A stretch of DNA of 64,000 nucleotides from Streptomyces sp. JH34 (GTDB lineage: Bacteria; Actinomycetota; Actinomycetes; Streptomycetales; Streptomycetaceae): assembly GCF_029428875.1 (NCBI RefSeq), contig NZ_JAJSOO010000001.1, forward strand, positions 310,001 to 374,000, written 5' to 3'. Under the pieces are notes generated by a model. That model saw only the letters and a program-made list of their open reading frames with translations, was not told where the DNA came from and ran no database searches. Below, piece after piece: positions 7,467-15,791 of this stretch. The translations under genes were made by a program, and so were the position numbers. The stretch's first letter is position 1. Every line of letters begins with the position of its first letter.

Positions 7467-9338
7467 GTGAGAGCACGTCGCACGCCCAGATGGGCCGCCT
7501 CAGCACTCGTCACCGTCCTCGCGTCGACCGGGCTCCTCGCCGGCCCCGCGGCCGCCTCCGGGTCCGCCGCGGCACCGGGCCGCCAGGTGGCCACCACGAC
7601 CGACCCGGTCACCCATCAGGAGAACGACCGCGTCCCCGAGGGCTCGCTCTGGACGCAGCACTACTTCCCGTCCTCGGACCGCTCCGGCACCGAACTGCAC
7701 GCAGACGTGCTGCTGCCCGAGGGTCTGCCGAGGAAGGCCGAGGTCCCCGTCATCCTGTCCGTCGGCCCGTACTTCGGGCACTCCGGACAGTCCGGCGCCG
7801 AGGGCTGGACCCACACCGGTCCCTCCGCCCGGTTCCAGGACTTCATCGAGGGCACCGACCTGTTCGACCAGGGCTACGCCTTCGTGATGGTCGACCTGCG
7901 CGGCTTCGGCGGGTCCACCGGTTGCCTGGACTGGGGCGGCCCCGGTGAACAGGCGGACGTGAAGGCGGCGATCGACTGGGCGGCGAAACAGCCCTGGTCC
8001 ACGGGTGCGGTGGGCCTGTACGGCAAGTCCTACGACGCCCTGACGGGCCTCATCGGCAACAACCTGGACCAGCGTGCGCTGAAGGCCGTCGTCGCCCAGG
8101 AGCCCGTCTGGGACATGTACCAGTACATCTACTCCAACGGCGTGCCGCGCCCGAACGTCACCGGCACCGCCAATGCCTACAACTCCATCGCCACGCTGGA
8201 CCAGCTGCCCGACGACGACGCCCGCTACCTGGCCAACTCCCGTTACGAGGAGGCCCATCCCGAGTGCCTGACACAGAACTCGGCCGGTTACCGGATCGCC
8301 GACCAGGACGACCCGTTCTGGACCTCCCGGGACCTGGCGAAGGCGGCAAGGGGCACGGACACCCCGCTCTTCGTGACCCAGGGCTTCATCGAGAACAACA
8401 CCAAGCCCGAGGAGATGCAGGAGTACCTCGACAACCACAAGGGCCCCGAACGCGGCTGGGTCGGCCAGTGGGAACACGTCCGCGGCGGGGACCGCACCGC
8501 CGACGGCCGCCTCTCCATGGGGCGTGAGGGCTGGTACGACGAGACCCTCTCCTTCTACGACCAGTATCTCAAGGGCATCAGGCCGGCTGTGCGCTACCCG
8601 GCCTACTCCGTCGAGGACTCCACCGGCGCGTGGCGGGCGCAGAAGACCTGGCCCGTCGTGGAGCGCTCCGTCACGCTTGCCCTCGGCGGCGGCTCGTACG
8701 TGGACGACGGCGGCCTCTCCTCGGTCACCGGCCTGGTCGGGCCGGACGGGCCGGCGCCCCGGGAGCGTGTGCGGCCCACCGGCGAATGGGACCTGGAGAA
8801 CGCGCCCGCGACCGACCCGGCCGCACCGGAGGGCCTGGCTGAGAAGCAGGCCCTGCTCCAGCGGTCCGGAGCCGTCACGTCGAGCTTCGTCGTGTGGTCC
8901 GAGGCGCTCGAGAAGGCCGTGCGGGTCACCGGCACACCCCGGATCTCCCTGGCAGCGAAGGGAGAGGGCAACGTGATGCTCAAGCTGTACGACGTCGCCC
9001 CGGACGGCACGGCCGTCATGTTCGACGAGCAGGTCTCGCTGCTGAGGACGGGCAAGCTCTCCGTCGATCTGAAGGCGACCGACTGGACCTTGGCTGCCGG
9101 GCACGTCCTGGCGGTGGAGATCGGGTCCGTCCGGACCGGCTCGTGGCGTGACACTCCTTCCGGCGAGACGATCCGGGTCGAGGGAGCACGGCTCGGGCTC
9201 GCCCTGGACGACCCGGCCGACGACGTCGCCACCCAAGGGGCCCGCTCGCCGTATCTGGACACCTATCTGCGCCAGTACACGGTGCCCCTGCCGGCAGGTC
9301 CCGGCACGTTCACGGTGGTACCCGGCGGACGTCTCTGA
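7467..9338 (+). CDS. Secreted CocE/NonD-family hydrolase (X-Pro dipeptidyl-peptidase-like)
   Basis: 623 residues from the GTG at 7467, which follows a GGGAG ribosome-binding site; a longer frame exists upstream but would bury the signal peptide. Residues 1-31 (VRARR then a hydrophobic stretch and AAA) are a secretory signal. The alpha/beta-hydrolase domain carries the oxyanion-side VDLRGFGGS segment and the nucleophile motif GLYGKSYD with Ser178. A late WEHVRG supplies the candidate catalytic His. The last ~220 residues form the beta-sandwich C-terminal domain of the S15/CocE family. It would hydrolyse an ester or X-Pro peptide bond outside the cell. The substrate is not identifiable. Confidence 0.9.
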   Translation: MRARRTPRWAASALVTVLASTGLLAGPAAASGSAAAPGRQVATTTDPVTHQENDRVPEGSLWTQHYFPSSDRSGTELHADVLLPEGLPRKAEVPVILSVGPYFGHSGQSGAEGWTHTGPSARFQDFIEGTDLFDQGYAFVMVDLRGFGGSTGCLDWGGPGEQADVKAAIDWAAKQPWSTGAVGLYGKSYDALTGLIGNNLDQRALKAVVAQEPVWDMYQYIYSNGVPRPNVTGTANAYNSIATLDQLPDDDARYLANSRYEEAHPECLTQNSAGYRIADQDDPFWTSRDLAKAARGTDTPLFVTQGFIENNTKPEEMQEYLDNHKGPERGWVGQWEHVRGGDRTADGRLSMGREGWYDETLSFYDQYLKGIRPAVRYPAYSVEDSTGAWRAQKTWPVVERSVTLALGGGSYVDDGGLSSVTGLVGPDGPAPRERVRPTGEWDLENAPATDPAAPEGLAEKQALLQRSGAVTSSFVVWSEALEKAVRVTGTPRISLAAKGEGNVMLKLYDVAPDGTAVMFDEQVSLLRTGKLSVDLKATDWTLAAGHVLAVEIGSVRTGSWRDTPSGETIRVEGARLGLALDDPADDVATQGARSPYLDTYLRQYTVPLPAGPGTFTVVPGGRL

Positions 9339-9365
9339 CGCTCGCTCGGGCCGGCGTCGCACGAC

Positions 9366-9395
9366 GGGGTTCCCGGACCGCACCCGGGAATCCCG
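9366..9395 (+). terminator. Candidate terminator after the secreted hydrolase
   Basis: An imperfect hairpin with a perfect inner TTCCCGG/CCGGGAA stem, extended outward by GGG/CCC after one bulge, lies about 30 bp past the stop. No U-tract. Confidence 0.45.
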
Positions 9396-9512
9396 CCCGG
9401 CACCGGCCCACGCACGCGCGTCACGTGCGCGGGCCGGCCGCACGCGCGCGCCGGGACGCGTCCCCTCCGGGCGCTGCCGGTCTCACCTGCTGACATTCCT
9501 GCCCTCCAGGGC

Positions 9513-9542
9513 TTGAGCCGACCGGTGCCCCTCCCCCACAAT
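9513..9542 (+). promoter_or_regulatory. Candidate promoter of the leader peptide-ssuD transcript
   Basis: TTGAGC (9513-9518) and CACAAT (9537-9542) are 18 bp apart. The predicted start of transcription falls at or beside the ATG at 9550, so the leader ORF below would be translated from a leaderless message. Confidence 0.45.
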
Positions 9543-9549
9543 GCTCGGC

Positions 9550-9630
9550 ATGACCGCCGCTGCCGACTTCCTCGTGGGGCGCCTGCACGTCGACCTGTGT
9601 CGCCAGTCCAGCGCGACCTGTCGCCGCTGA
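9550..9630 (+). CDS. Putative Cys-containing leader peptide of a sulfur gene (HVDLxRxxSAxC type)
   Basis: A 26-codon ORF (29 codons if the in-frame ATG at 9541 is used) ending RLHVDLCRQSSATCRR. The HVDL-C/L-R-xxSA-x-C block is the hallmark of short actinobacterial leader peptides found before cysteine and organosulfur genes. Here it precedes an alkanesulfonate monooxygenase gene by 213 bp. There is no ribosome-binding site before the ATG, and the promoter hexamers place the transcript start on it, so translation is probably leaderless. Its role would be to sense Cys-tRNA or cysteine supply by ribosome stalling at the two TGT codons; that mechanism is inferred from the family, not shown here. 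Confidence 0.65.
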   Translation: MTAAADFLVGRLHVDLCRQSSATCRR

Positions 9631-9767
9631 CGCCTGCCGGACCCCTGGAGCCGTGGGCCACCTGCCCCGGCTCCCCGCGCATCGGCACTCCCGCCCGGCA
9701 CCGTACGACGCCGTGACTCCCTTCCCTTCCCACGTGTCCCCGCATGTCCCGGCACGCACCTGACCGT

Positions 9768-9806
9768 ATGCCGCGGGGCCCCTGCGGCATGCCCCGTCCG
9801 GCATGC
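9768..9806 (+). promoter_or_regulatory. Overlapping hairpins between leader peptide and ssuD
   Basis: ATGCCGC (9768-9774) pairs with GCGGCAT (9784-9790) around a GGGGCCCC core. GCATGCC (9787-9793) pairs with GGCATGC (9800-9806). The two stems share bases 9787-9790, so they cannot form together. This is the geometry expected of an attenuator; which state blocks expression is unknown. Confidence 0.4.
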
Positions 9807-9843
9807 AGACACACCGTCCTCCGCACCCCTCCGGAGCTCTCGT

Positions 9844-10995
9844 ATGTCCGCACTCACCTTTCATTGGTTCCTGCCCACCACCGGTGACAGCCGGCACATC
9901 GTCGGCGGAGGCCACGGTTCGACGCCCGGCGCCGCCGGCGGGGACCGTCCGGCCTCCGTCGAGTACCTCGGACAGATCGCCCGCACAGCCGAGCAGCTCG
10001 GCTTCGTCGGCGCGCTCACCCCGACGGGCGCGTGGTGCGAGGACGCCTGGCTGACCACGGCCATGCTCACCCAGGTCACCGAGCGGCTGAAGTTCCTGGT
10101 CGCCTTCCGCCCCGGCCAGATCAGCCCGACGCTGTCGGCACAGATGGCGGCGACCTACCAGCGGCAGTCCCACGGACGTCTGCTGCTCAACGTCGTCACA
10201 GGAGGCGAGTCCGCCGAACAGCGCGCGTACGGCGACTTCCTCGACAAGGACCAGCGGTACGCCCGGACCGGGGAGTTCCTGGGCATCGTGCGGCGGCTGT
10301 GGGCCGGTGAGACGGTCGACCACCACGGTGAGCATCTGCGCGTGGAGGCCGCCCGGCTGAACCGGCTGCCGGAGCCCGCGCCGCAGATCTACTTCGGCGG
10401 GTCCTCCCCGGCGGCCGGCGACGTGGCGGCCCGTCACACCGATGTCTACCTGACCTGGGGGGAGCCGCCGCAGCAGGTGAAGCAGAAGATCGACTGGGTG
10501 CGCTCGCTGGCCGCGGCGCAGGGTCGCGACGTACGGTTCGGGATCCGCCTGCACACCGTCACCAGGGACACCGCGGCACAGGCCTGGGCCGAAGCGGAGC
10601 GGCTCCTGGAGGCCATGGACCCGGAACGCGTCGCGGCGGTGCAACGGGGCCTGGCGACCAGTGAGTCCGAGGGGCAGCGGCGGATGCGCGAGCTGCACAA
10701 CAGCGGGGAGACCGGCAACCTCGAGGTCTACCCCAACCTGTGGGCGGGCGTCGGCCTGGTCCGCGGGGGCGCGGGCACGGCGATGGTCGGCAGCCACACC
10801 GAGGTCGCCGACCTCATCGAGGAGTACCACCGGATCGGCATCGACGAGTTCGTCCTGTCGGGGGCGCCCCATCTGGAGGAGGCGTACTGGTTCGGCGAGG
10901 GCGTCCTGCCGCTGCTGGAGAAGCGCGGTCTCTGGCAGCATCCGGCCCGTCCGCGTCCCGTCGAGGCGGGAACCGCCCGGCTCGCCGGCCGGTGA
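9844..10995 (+). CDS. ssuD: FMNH2-dependent alkanesulfonate monooxygenase-like (SsuD family)
   Basis: 383 residues, a bacterial luciferase-like flavin monooxygenase. The N-terminus LTFHWFLPTTGDSRHIVGGGH and the block LLLNVVTGGESAEQRAYGD with LGIVRRLW are diagnostic of SsuD/SfnG-type desulfonating enzymes. They cleave alkanesulfonates or sulfones to sulfite plus aldehyde using FMNH2 from a partner reductase. No reductase or SsuABC transporter is adjacent, so FMNH2 and substrate must come from elsewhere. The Cys-containing leader peptide upstream supports control by sulfur status. A dimethylsulfone monooxygenase is an alternative. Confidence 0.85.
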   Translation: MSALTFHWFLPTTGDSRHIVGGGHGSTPGAAGGDRPASVEYLGQIARTAEQLGFVGALTPTGAWCEDAWLTTAMLTQVTERLKFLVAFRPGQISPTLSAQMAATYQRQSHGRLLLNVVTGGESAEQRAYGDFLDKDQRYARTGEFLGIVRRLWAGETVDHHGEHLRVEAARLNRLPEPAPQIYFGGSSPAAGDVAARHTDVYLTWGEPPQQVKQKIDWVRSLAAAQGRDVRFGIRLHTVTRDTAAQAWAEAERLLEAMDPERVAAVQRGLATSESEGQRRMRELHNSGETGNLEVYPNLWAGVGLVRGGAGTAMVGSHTEVADLIEEYHRIGIDEFVLSGAPHLEEAYWFGEGVLPLLEKRGLWQHPARPRPVEAGTARLAGR

Positions 10996-11077
10996 AGGGC
11001 GCCCCCGTGCCCACCGAGTCACGTCCCGGCGGCCCGGAACCCGGGCGGGATGCCACGGTCCCCGGCGGCTGAGGACC

Positions 11078-11340
11078 GTGGTGCTCGCGAGCCTGCTCGG
11101 CACCACGGCGGCTTGGTTACGACTTCTTCCTCTACAGCACGGCGGCCGGACACCTCGGAGACCGCATCGGCCGGCAGCACACCCTGGCCTTCACCATGGG
11201 GCTGATGGGCGTGTTCATCTCCCGCACCGGCCTGTTGCCCACCCACCAGCAGGCCGGTGTCCTCGCCCCGGCGCTCCTCCTGGTGCTGCGTGTCGCGCAG
11301 GGCGTGGCACGACGCGGACCCGTTCGGTACCCGCTACGGC
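11078..11340 (+). pseudogene. Remnant of an MFS transporter (metabolite:H+ symporter type)
   Basis: VVLASLLGTTA in one frame is followed, after a frameshift, by GYDFFLYSTAAGHLGDRIGR and then GLMGVFISRTGLLPTHQQAG and LLLVLRVAQGV. These are the first transmembrane segment, the loop 2-3 DRIGR motif and helices 3-4 of the MHS family. Most of helix 2 is deleted and everything after helix 4 is missing. It is a decayed fragment directly downstream of ssuD, perhaps once its uptake partner. Confidence 0.7.
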
Positions 11341-11368
11341 AAGCGCCCGTGCGGGGACTCACCTGTGG

Positions 11369-11400
11369 GTGGGGGACGGCCGGGGCCGGCCGTCCCCCAC
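11369..11400 (-). terminator. Terminator, probably bidirectional
   Basis: A perfect 13-bp stem (gtgggggacggcc / ggccgtcccccac) with a 6-nt loop, 35 bp beyond the stop of the leftward AI-2E family gene. It can also end transcripts from the ssuD side. Confidence 0.75.
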
Positions 11401-11434
11401 GCTCGACGAAGCGGACCGGGAGTGCCGGCACGCT

Positions 11435-12550
11435 TCACGAAGGGGCACCGACACGGCTGGGTGACGTCTGGGGCTCCGGCTCCTCCCCCGGTTCGCTGAG
11501 CTGCTCGCGCACGTAGTTCCAGACGACGGCGATCAGCGCGGCGGCGGGCACCGCGAGCAGGCTGCCGACGATGCCCGCCAGACTGCCGCCCAGCGTCACC
11601 GCCAGCAGGACCACAGCGGCATGCAGACCGAGCCCTCGGCTCTGGATCATGGGCTGGAACACGTTGCCCTCGAGTTGCTGGACCACCACGATGACCGCCA
11701 GCACGATCAGCGCGTCGGTCAGCCCGTTCGACACCAGGGCGATGAGGACGGCGACGAAGCCCGCGAACAGCGCACCCACGATGGGCACGAACGCGGAGAC
11801 GAACGTCAGCACGGCCAGGGGCAGCACCAGCGGCACTCCCACGATCCAGAGTCCGAGACCGATGAGGACGGCGTCGAGCAGTCCGACGTAGGCCTGGGAA
11901 CGCACGAATTCACCCAGGGTGCTCCAGCCACGCTCCGCCACGGCGGGAACATCGGTGGCGAGCCGGCCGGGCAGCTGACGCCCGAGCCACGGCAGGAACC
12001 GGGGTCCGTCCTTCAGCATGAAGAACATGAGGAAGACCGCCAGGACAGCGGTGACCACACCGTTGACCACGGTGCTCACCCCGGTGACGACCGTGGTGAC
12101 CATGCTGCCGATGCTGTCCTGGACGCGCGCAGTAGCGGAATCGAATGCTCCGGTGATCTCGTCGTCACCGATGTTGAGAGGCGGCCCGGAGGCCCACTCG
12201 CGCAGCCTCTGGATGCCTTCGACCACACCATCGGCCAGTTCCCCGGACTGGGAAGCCACCGGCACCGCGATCAACGCCACCGCCCCTCCGGCCACCAGGA
12301 GGAACAGCACCGTCACCGTGGAGGCGGCGAGCGCCGGCGGCCATCCGCGCCGACGCAGGAAGCGGGCCAGTGGCCACGTCAGGGTCGTGAGCAGCAGACC
12401 GACTATGAGTGGCCAGACGACCGGCCACATGCGCCCCAGCAACCACACCGCCACTGCGGTCATGACAAGGACCAGGAGCAACTCGCCTGAGACGCGTGCC
12501 GAAACGCGGAGAGCCGCGCGGGTCTTGGTGGAGCTCATCGTGACTGACAT
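11435..12550 (-). CDS. AI-2E family transporter (PerM/YdiK-like membrane protein)
   Basis: 371 residues from the ATG at 12550, preceded by AGGGTG; an upstream in-frame ATG would add 26 arginine-rich residues without a ribosome-binding site. The protein has about eight hydrophobic spans, two near the N-terminus (LLLVLVMTAVAVWLLG, VVWPLIVGLLLTTLTWPLA) and a cluster at the C-terminus. A central domain contains the family's MFFMLKDGPRF segment. A PIVGALFAG stretch precedes the last helices. Members range from autoinducer-2 exporters to Na+/H+ antiporters. The role here is unknown, and nothing nearby points to quorum sensing. The C-terminal EPGEEPEPQTSPSR tail is hydrophilic. Confidence 0.88.
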   Translation of the reverse strand: MSVTMSSTKTRAALRVSARVSGELLLVLVMTAVAVWLLGRMWPVVWPLIVGLLLTTLTWPLARFLRRRGWPPALAASTVTVLFLLVAGGAVALIAVPVASQSGELADGVVEGIQRLREWASGPPLNIGDDEITGAFDSATARVQDSIGSMVTTVVTGVSTVVNGVVTAVLAVFLMFFMLKDGPRFLPWLGRQLPGRLATDVPAVAERGWSTLGEFVRSQAYVGLLDAVLIGLGLWIVGVPLVLPLAVLTFVSAFVPIVGALFAGFVAVLIALVSNGLTDALIVLAVIVVVQQLEGNVFQPMIQSRGLGLHAAVVLLAVTLGGSLAGIVGSLLAVPAAALIAVVWNYVREQLSEPGEEPEPQTSPSRVGAPS

Positions 12551-12946
12551 GCGGTTCACCCTATGGGCCCGCGGCCCCGCTCCTGACCGCTCTCCACGAG
12601 GCCTGATGCCCCAAGGGAGCCGGGCCACACGGGGCGCGGCGCTGACAGCGCCGGATCACGGCTCGTCGCGGCGGGCAAGAAGGGTCACATCGTGACGGCG
12701 ACCGACGCGTCATGAGTGCCGACCGGCCGGGGCCCTTCCCACCAACAGAGCAAAGCGCCCCCAGCACCGCCGAAGACGCCCGCACCGAGATCCGGCACCG
12801 TGACCGACCCGCAGTACCGGCCTGCGGCGCGCCGTTTCCACTTGAACCGTTTCGTTCTGATATGCGGGTTTCCGTGAGCCGTCCTAGCCTGACCGATATC
12901 GCTCAGGCAGTCGACGGCCGGCCAGTCCGGCGGAGGGTGAGCTTCC
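12551..12946. other. Intergenic region upstream of glpF with CCGTTTC repeats
   Basis: 396 bp without a gene. It holds three spaced CCGTTTC-like elements (12832-12838, 12847-12853, GGGTTTC 12866-12872) in a locally AT-richer stretch, plausible sites for a glycerol regulator of the GylR (IclR) type. No gylR gene is in the window and the assignment is tentative. A GGAGG ribosome-binding site at 12931-12935 serves glpF. Confidence 0.3.
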
Positions 12947-13792
12947 ATGGCAAAACGGAGTGCACGATCCGGATTGCTCGGCGAAATGTCCGCCGAGTTC
13001 GCGGGCACGATGATCCTGATTCTTTTCGGCTGCGGCGTGGTGGCCCAAGTCGTGGCGGGCGGGGCCCTGACGGATCCGCCCGGCGGCCTCGGGAACCACG
13101 ACAGCATCGCCTGGGCGTGGGGACTCGGTGTCACCCTCGGTGTCTACGTGGCGGCGCGTCTGAGTGGCGCCCACCTCAATCCCGCGGTGACGCTCGCACT
13201 CGCGACGTTCCGGGGCTTCTCCTGGGGCAAGGTGGCGCCCTACGTACTGGCCCAGACGGCCGGCGCGTTCGTGGCCGCCCTCCTCGTCCGCTGGAACTAC
13301 ACCGAGGCGCTGGCGAAGGCCGACCCCGAACACACCTTCAAGACACAGATTGTGTTCTCCACGCTCCCCTCGAACGGCAATCCCGCTCTGCCGGTCCATG
13401 AGTGGGGTGCGTTCCGTGACCAGGTCATCGGCACCGCCATCCTGCTGCTGCTGATCATGGCCATCACCGACATGCTGAACACCCCGCCGGGCGCGAACCT
13501 CGCCCCGTTCGTGATCGGCCTGGTCGTGGTGGCGATCGGCATGGCGTGGGGAACCAACGCGGGGTACGCGATCAACCCGGCCCGGGACTTCGGCCCCCGG
13601 CTGGCGAGCTTCATCACCGGATACAACGGCGCCTGGCGAGATCAGTACGGGAACTTCTACTTCTGGGTCCCGATCGTCGGCCCGCTCATCGGCGGCCTGC
13701 TCGGCGCCGGACTGTACAAGGCATTCGTCGGCCGGTTCCTGCCGTCCGCGGAACCCGAGCCACCGGGACGCGTCCCGGCACCCGAGGACTGA
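12947..13792 (+). CDS. glpF: Glycerol uptake facilitator, aquaporin family
   Basis: 281 residues. Both aquaporin half-helix motifs are intact: HLNPAVT (Asn78) and AINPARD in the second half. The residues after the second NPA (RD, with Arg) fit an aquaglyceroporin selectivity filter. Six membrane spans are evident. It passes glycerol through the cytoplasmic membrane, and the kinase encoded 23 bp downstream traps it as glycerol-3-phosphate. The ATG follows GGAGGG. The loop between residues 120 and 155 is longer than in E. coli GlpF. The operon resembles streptomycete gylCA, but gylR and gylB/X are not adjacent. Confidence 0.93.
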   Translation: MAKRSARSGLLGEMSAEFAGTMILILFGCGVVAQVVAGGALTDPPGGLGNHDSIAWAWGLGVTLGVYVAARLSGAHLNPAVTLALATFRGFSWGKVAPYVLAQTAGAFVAALLVRWNYTEALAKADPEHTFKTQIVFSTLPSNGNPALPVHEWGAFRDQVIGTAILLLLIMAITDMLNTPPGANLAPFVIGLVVVAIGMAWGTNAGYAINPARDFGPRLASFITGYNGAWRDQYGNFYFWVPIVGPLIGGLLGAGLYKAFVGRFLPSAEPEPPGRVPAPED

Positions 13793-13815
13793 CCACAGCC
13801 GGAGAGGCGTACATC

Positions 13816-15333
13816 ATGGCGGACTTCATCGGCGCGGTGGATCAGGGGACCACCAGCACCCGATTCATGATCTTCGATCACGGCGGCAACGAGGTCGCCA
13901 AACACCAGCTGGAGCACGCCCAGATCCTCCCGCGCTCGGGCTGGGTGGAACACGACCCGGTGGAGATCTGGGAGCGCACCAACTCCGTGATGCAGAACGC
14001 CCTGCGCTACGGGGGCATCGCACCGGGCGACCTGGCGGCGATCGGGATCACCAACCAGCGTGAGACCACAGTCGTCTGGGACCCGCGCAACGGGCGCCCG
14101 TACTACAACGCCATCGTGTGGCAGGACACCCGCACGGACGCCATCGCCGCGGAGCTCGAGCGGTCGGGCCGTGGAGACGTCATCCGGCGGAAGGCGGGAC
14201 TGCCGCCGGCGACGTACTTCTCCGCGGGCAAGATCCAGTGGATCCTGGAGAACGTCGACGGCGTGCGGGAGGCCGCCGAGGCCGGTCACGCCATCTTCGG
14301 CAACACGGACGCCTGGGTCCTGTGGAACCTGACCGGCGGCCCCGACGGCGGTATCCACGCCACGGACGTGACCAACGCGAGCCGCACCATGCTGATGGAC
14401 CTGGAGACCCTCGACTGGGACGACGAGCTGCTGGGCTTCTTCGGCATCCCCCGGGCGATGCTGCCGGCCATCAACCCCTCGTCCCACCCCGAGGCCTACG
14501 GAACCACGCGCACCTCACGGCCGCTGCGGGCTGCCATCCCCATCGGCGGGGTACTCGGCGACCAGCAGGCGGCCACCGTCGGGCAGGTCTGCTTCTCACC
14601 CGGCGAGGCCAAGAACACCTATGGCACCGGTAACTTCCTGGTGCTCAACACCGGGACCGAACTGGTCCGGTCCCAGCACGGCCTCCTCACCACGGTGGCG
14701 TACCAGTTCGGCGACAGCCCGGTGGTCTACGCGTTGGAGGGCTCCATCGCCGTGACGGGATCCGCCGTGCAGTGGCTGCGGGACCAGATGAAGATCATCA
14801 AGACCGCGGCGGAGAGCGAGGTGCTCGCCCGCTCGGTCGACGACAACGGCGGCATGTACTTCGTGCCCGCGTTCTCGGGTCTGTTCGCCCCCTACTGGCG
14901 CTCCGACGCCCGGGGAGCGATCGTCGGCCTGGCCAGGTACAACGACAACGCCCACCTGGCGCGGGCGACCCTGGAGGCGATCTGCTACCAGAGCCGAGAC
15001 GTCGTCGAGGCCATGGAGCAGGACTCCGGCGTCCACCTCGACGTGCTGAAGGTGGACGGCGGCGTCACCGCCAACGATCTGTGCATGCAGATCCAGGCGG
15101 ACATCCTCGGCGTACCGGTCAGCCGCCCGGTCGTCGCGGAGACCACCGCCCTCGGCGCAGCCTATGCGGCGGGACTGGCGACGGGTTTCTGGCAGAACAC
15201 CGATGAACTGCGCGCCCAGTGGCACGAGTCCGAGCGGTGGTCGCCGCAGTGGTCCGAGGAGCAGCGTGCGGAAGGCTACGCGGGCTGGAAGAGGGCGGTG
15301 GAACGCACCCTGGACTGGGTGAAGGTCCCGTAA
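13816..15333 (+). CDS. glpK: Glycerol kinase
   Basis: 505 residues, the normal length. FGGY-kinase landmarks are present: the phosphate-binding [11 protein letters not shown] at residues 5-15, the substrate-binding [11 protein letters not shown] and [10 protein letters not shown] blocks, and the C-terminal [12 protein letters not shown] and [14 protein letters not shown] signatures. It phosphorylates glycerol with ATP in the cytoplasm, feeding glycolysis. The ATG lies 8 nt after GGAGAGG and 23 bp after the glpF stop, so the two form an operon. No glpD is adjacent. A strong terminator follows. Confidence 0.96.
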   Translation: MADFIGAVDQGTTSTRFMIFDHGGNEVAKHQLEHAQILPRSGWVEHDPVEIWERTNSVMQNALRYGGIAPGDLAAIGITNQRETTVVWDPRNGRPYYNAIVWQDTRTDAIAAELERSGRGDVIRRKAGLPPATYFSAGKIQWILENVDGVREAAEAGHAIFGNTDAWVLWNLTGGPDGGIHATDVTNASRTMLMDLETLDWDDELLGFFGIPRAMLPAINPSSHPEAYGTTRTSRPLRAAIPIGGVLGDQQAATVGQVCFSPGEAKNTYGTGNFLVLNTGTELVRSQHGLLTTVAYQFGDSPVVYALEGSIAVTGSAVQWLRDQMKIIKTAAESEVLARSVDDNGGMYFVPAFSGLFAPYWRSDARGAIVGLARYNDNAHLARATLEAICYQSRDVVEAMEQDSGVHLDVLKVDGGVTANDLCMQIQADILGVPVSRPVVAETTALGAAYAAGLATGFWQNTDELRAQWHESERWSPQWSEEQRAEGYAGWKRAVERTLDWVKVP

Positions 15334-15352
15334 GGTCCCCACTTGGCCGTGC

Positions 15353-15390
15353 GGAGCCGGGGACGCGTGCGGGCCGTCGTCCCCGGCTCC
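15353..15390 (+). terminator. Terminator of the glpFK operon
   Basis: A perfect 13-bp inverted repeat (ggagccggggacg / cgtccccggctcc) with a 12-nt loop, 20 bp past the glpK stop. Confidence 0.75.
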
Positions 15391-15516
15391 GCCGCGCTCC
15401 GGGACGACACCGGAGCGCGCAACTGCCCGCCCCAGCGGGCCGAGACGCCGCAGGTCCGCGGCCGGAGAGCGGACGGCAGCGGGATCACGACGGTGGCGCC
15501 GATCCTGAACGACTGA

Positions 15517-15756
15517 TCACGAACGGGAATTCGGCGGCGCGGCGAAGGGCGTGACCAGTAGCCAGTGCTGATTGGCGCCACCGTGGTGGCTCCACATCAC
15601 CGGCCGGGTTCCGCGCTCCGCCTCGTGGGGCCCGTCGAGCACCAGTCCCGTCGCGCCGCTCTCAAGACAGTGCGCGCGATGACCGGGAGCCGGTCTCAGG
15701 CGCCACCGCTGCTGTGGTCCAGCGTTCTCAGCCCGCATTTCGGGTGGCCCCCTCAT
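15517..15756 (-). pseudogene. Ricin-type beta-trefoil lectin domain fragment
   Basis: The 79 codons contain NAGPQQRWRL, HCLESGATGLVLDGP and MWSHHGGANQHWLL, which are the Cys-Leu-Asp and Gln-x-Trp elements of a RICIN (CBM13) lectin repeat. A whole domain would need three such repeats and a catalytic or secretory partner; neither is present. The upstream text in this frame has no signal peptide. It is probably the surviving 3' end of a secreted lectin-tailed hydrolase. A tiny functional protein cannot be excluded. The rest of the 458-bp gap between glpK and the pirin gene holds only the glpFK terminator. Confidence 0.45.
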
Positions 15757-15791
15757 GACTTCCGTAGGTGTCGAGAAACACCACCCCCGGG

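Noticed and set aside
7500-9443. Minus-strand open frame of 647 codons
   Set aside because: Antisense of the secreted CocE/NonD hydrolase, no domains.
12832-12872. CCGTTTC-like repeats as defined GylR operators
   Set aside because: Only seven bases each with unequal spacing (15 and 19 bp) and no gylR in the window; kept only as a tentative note.
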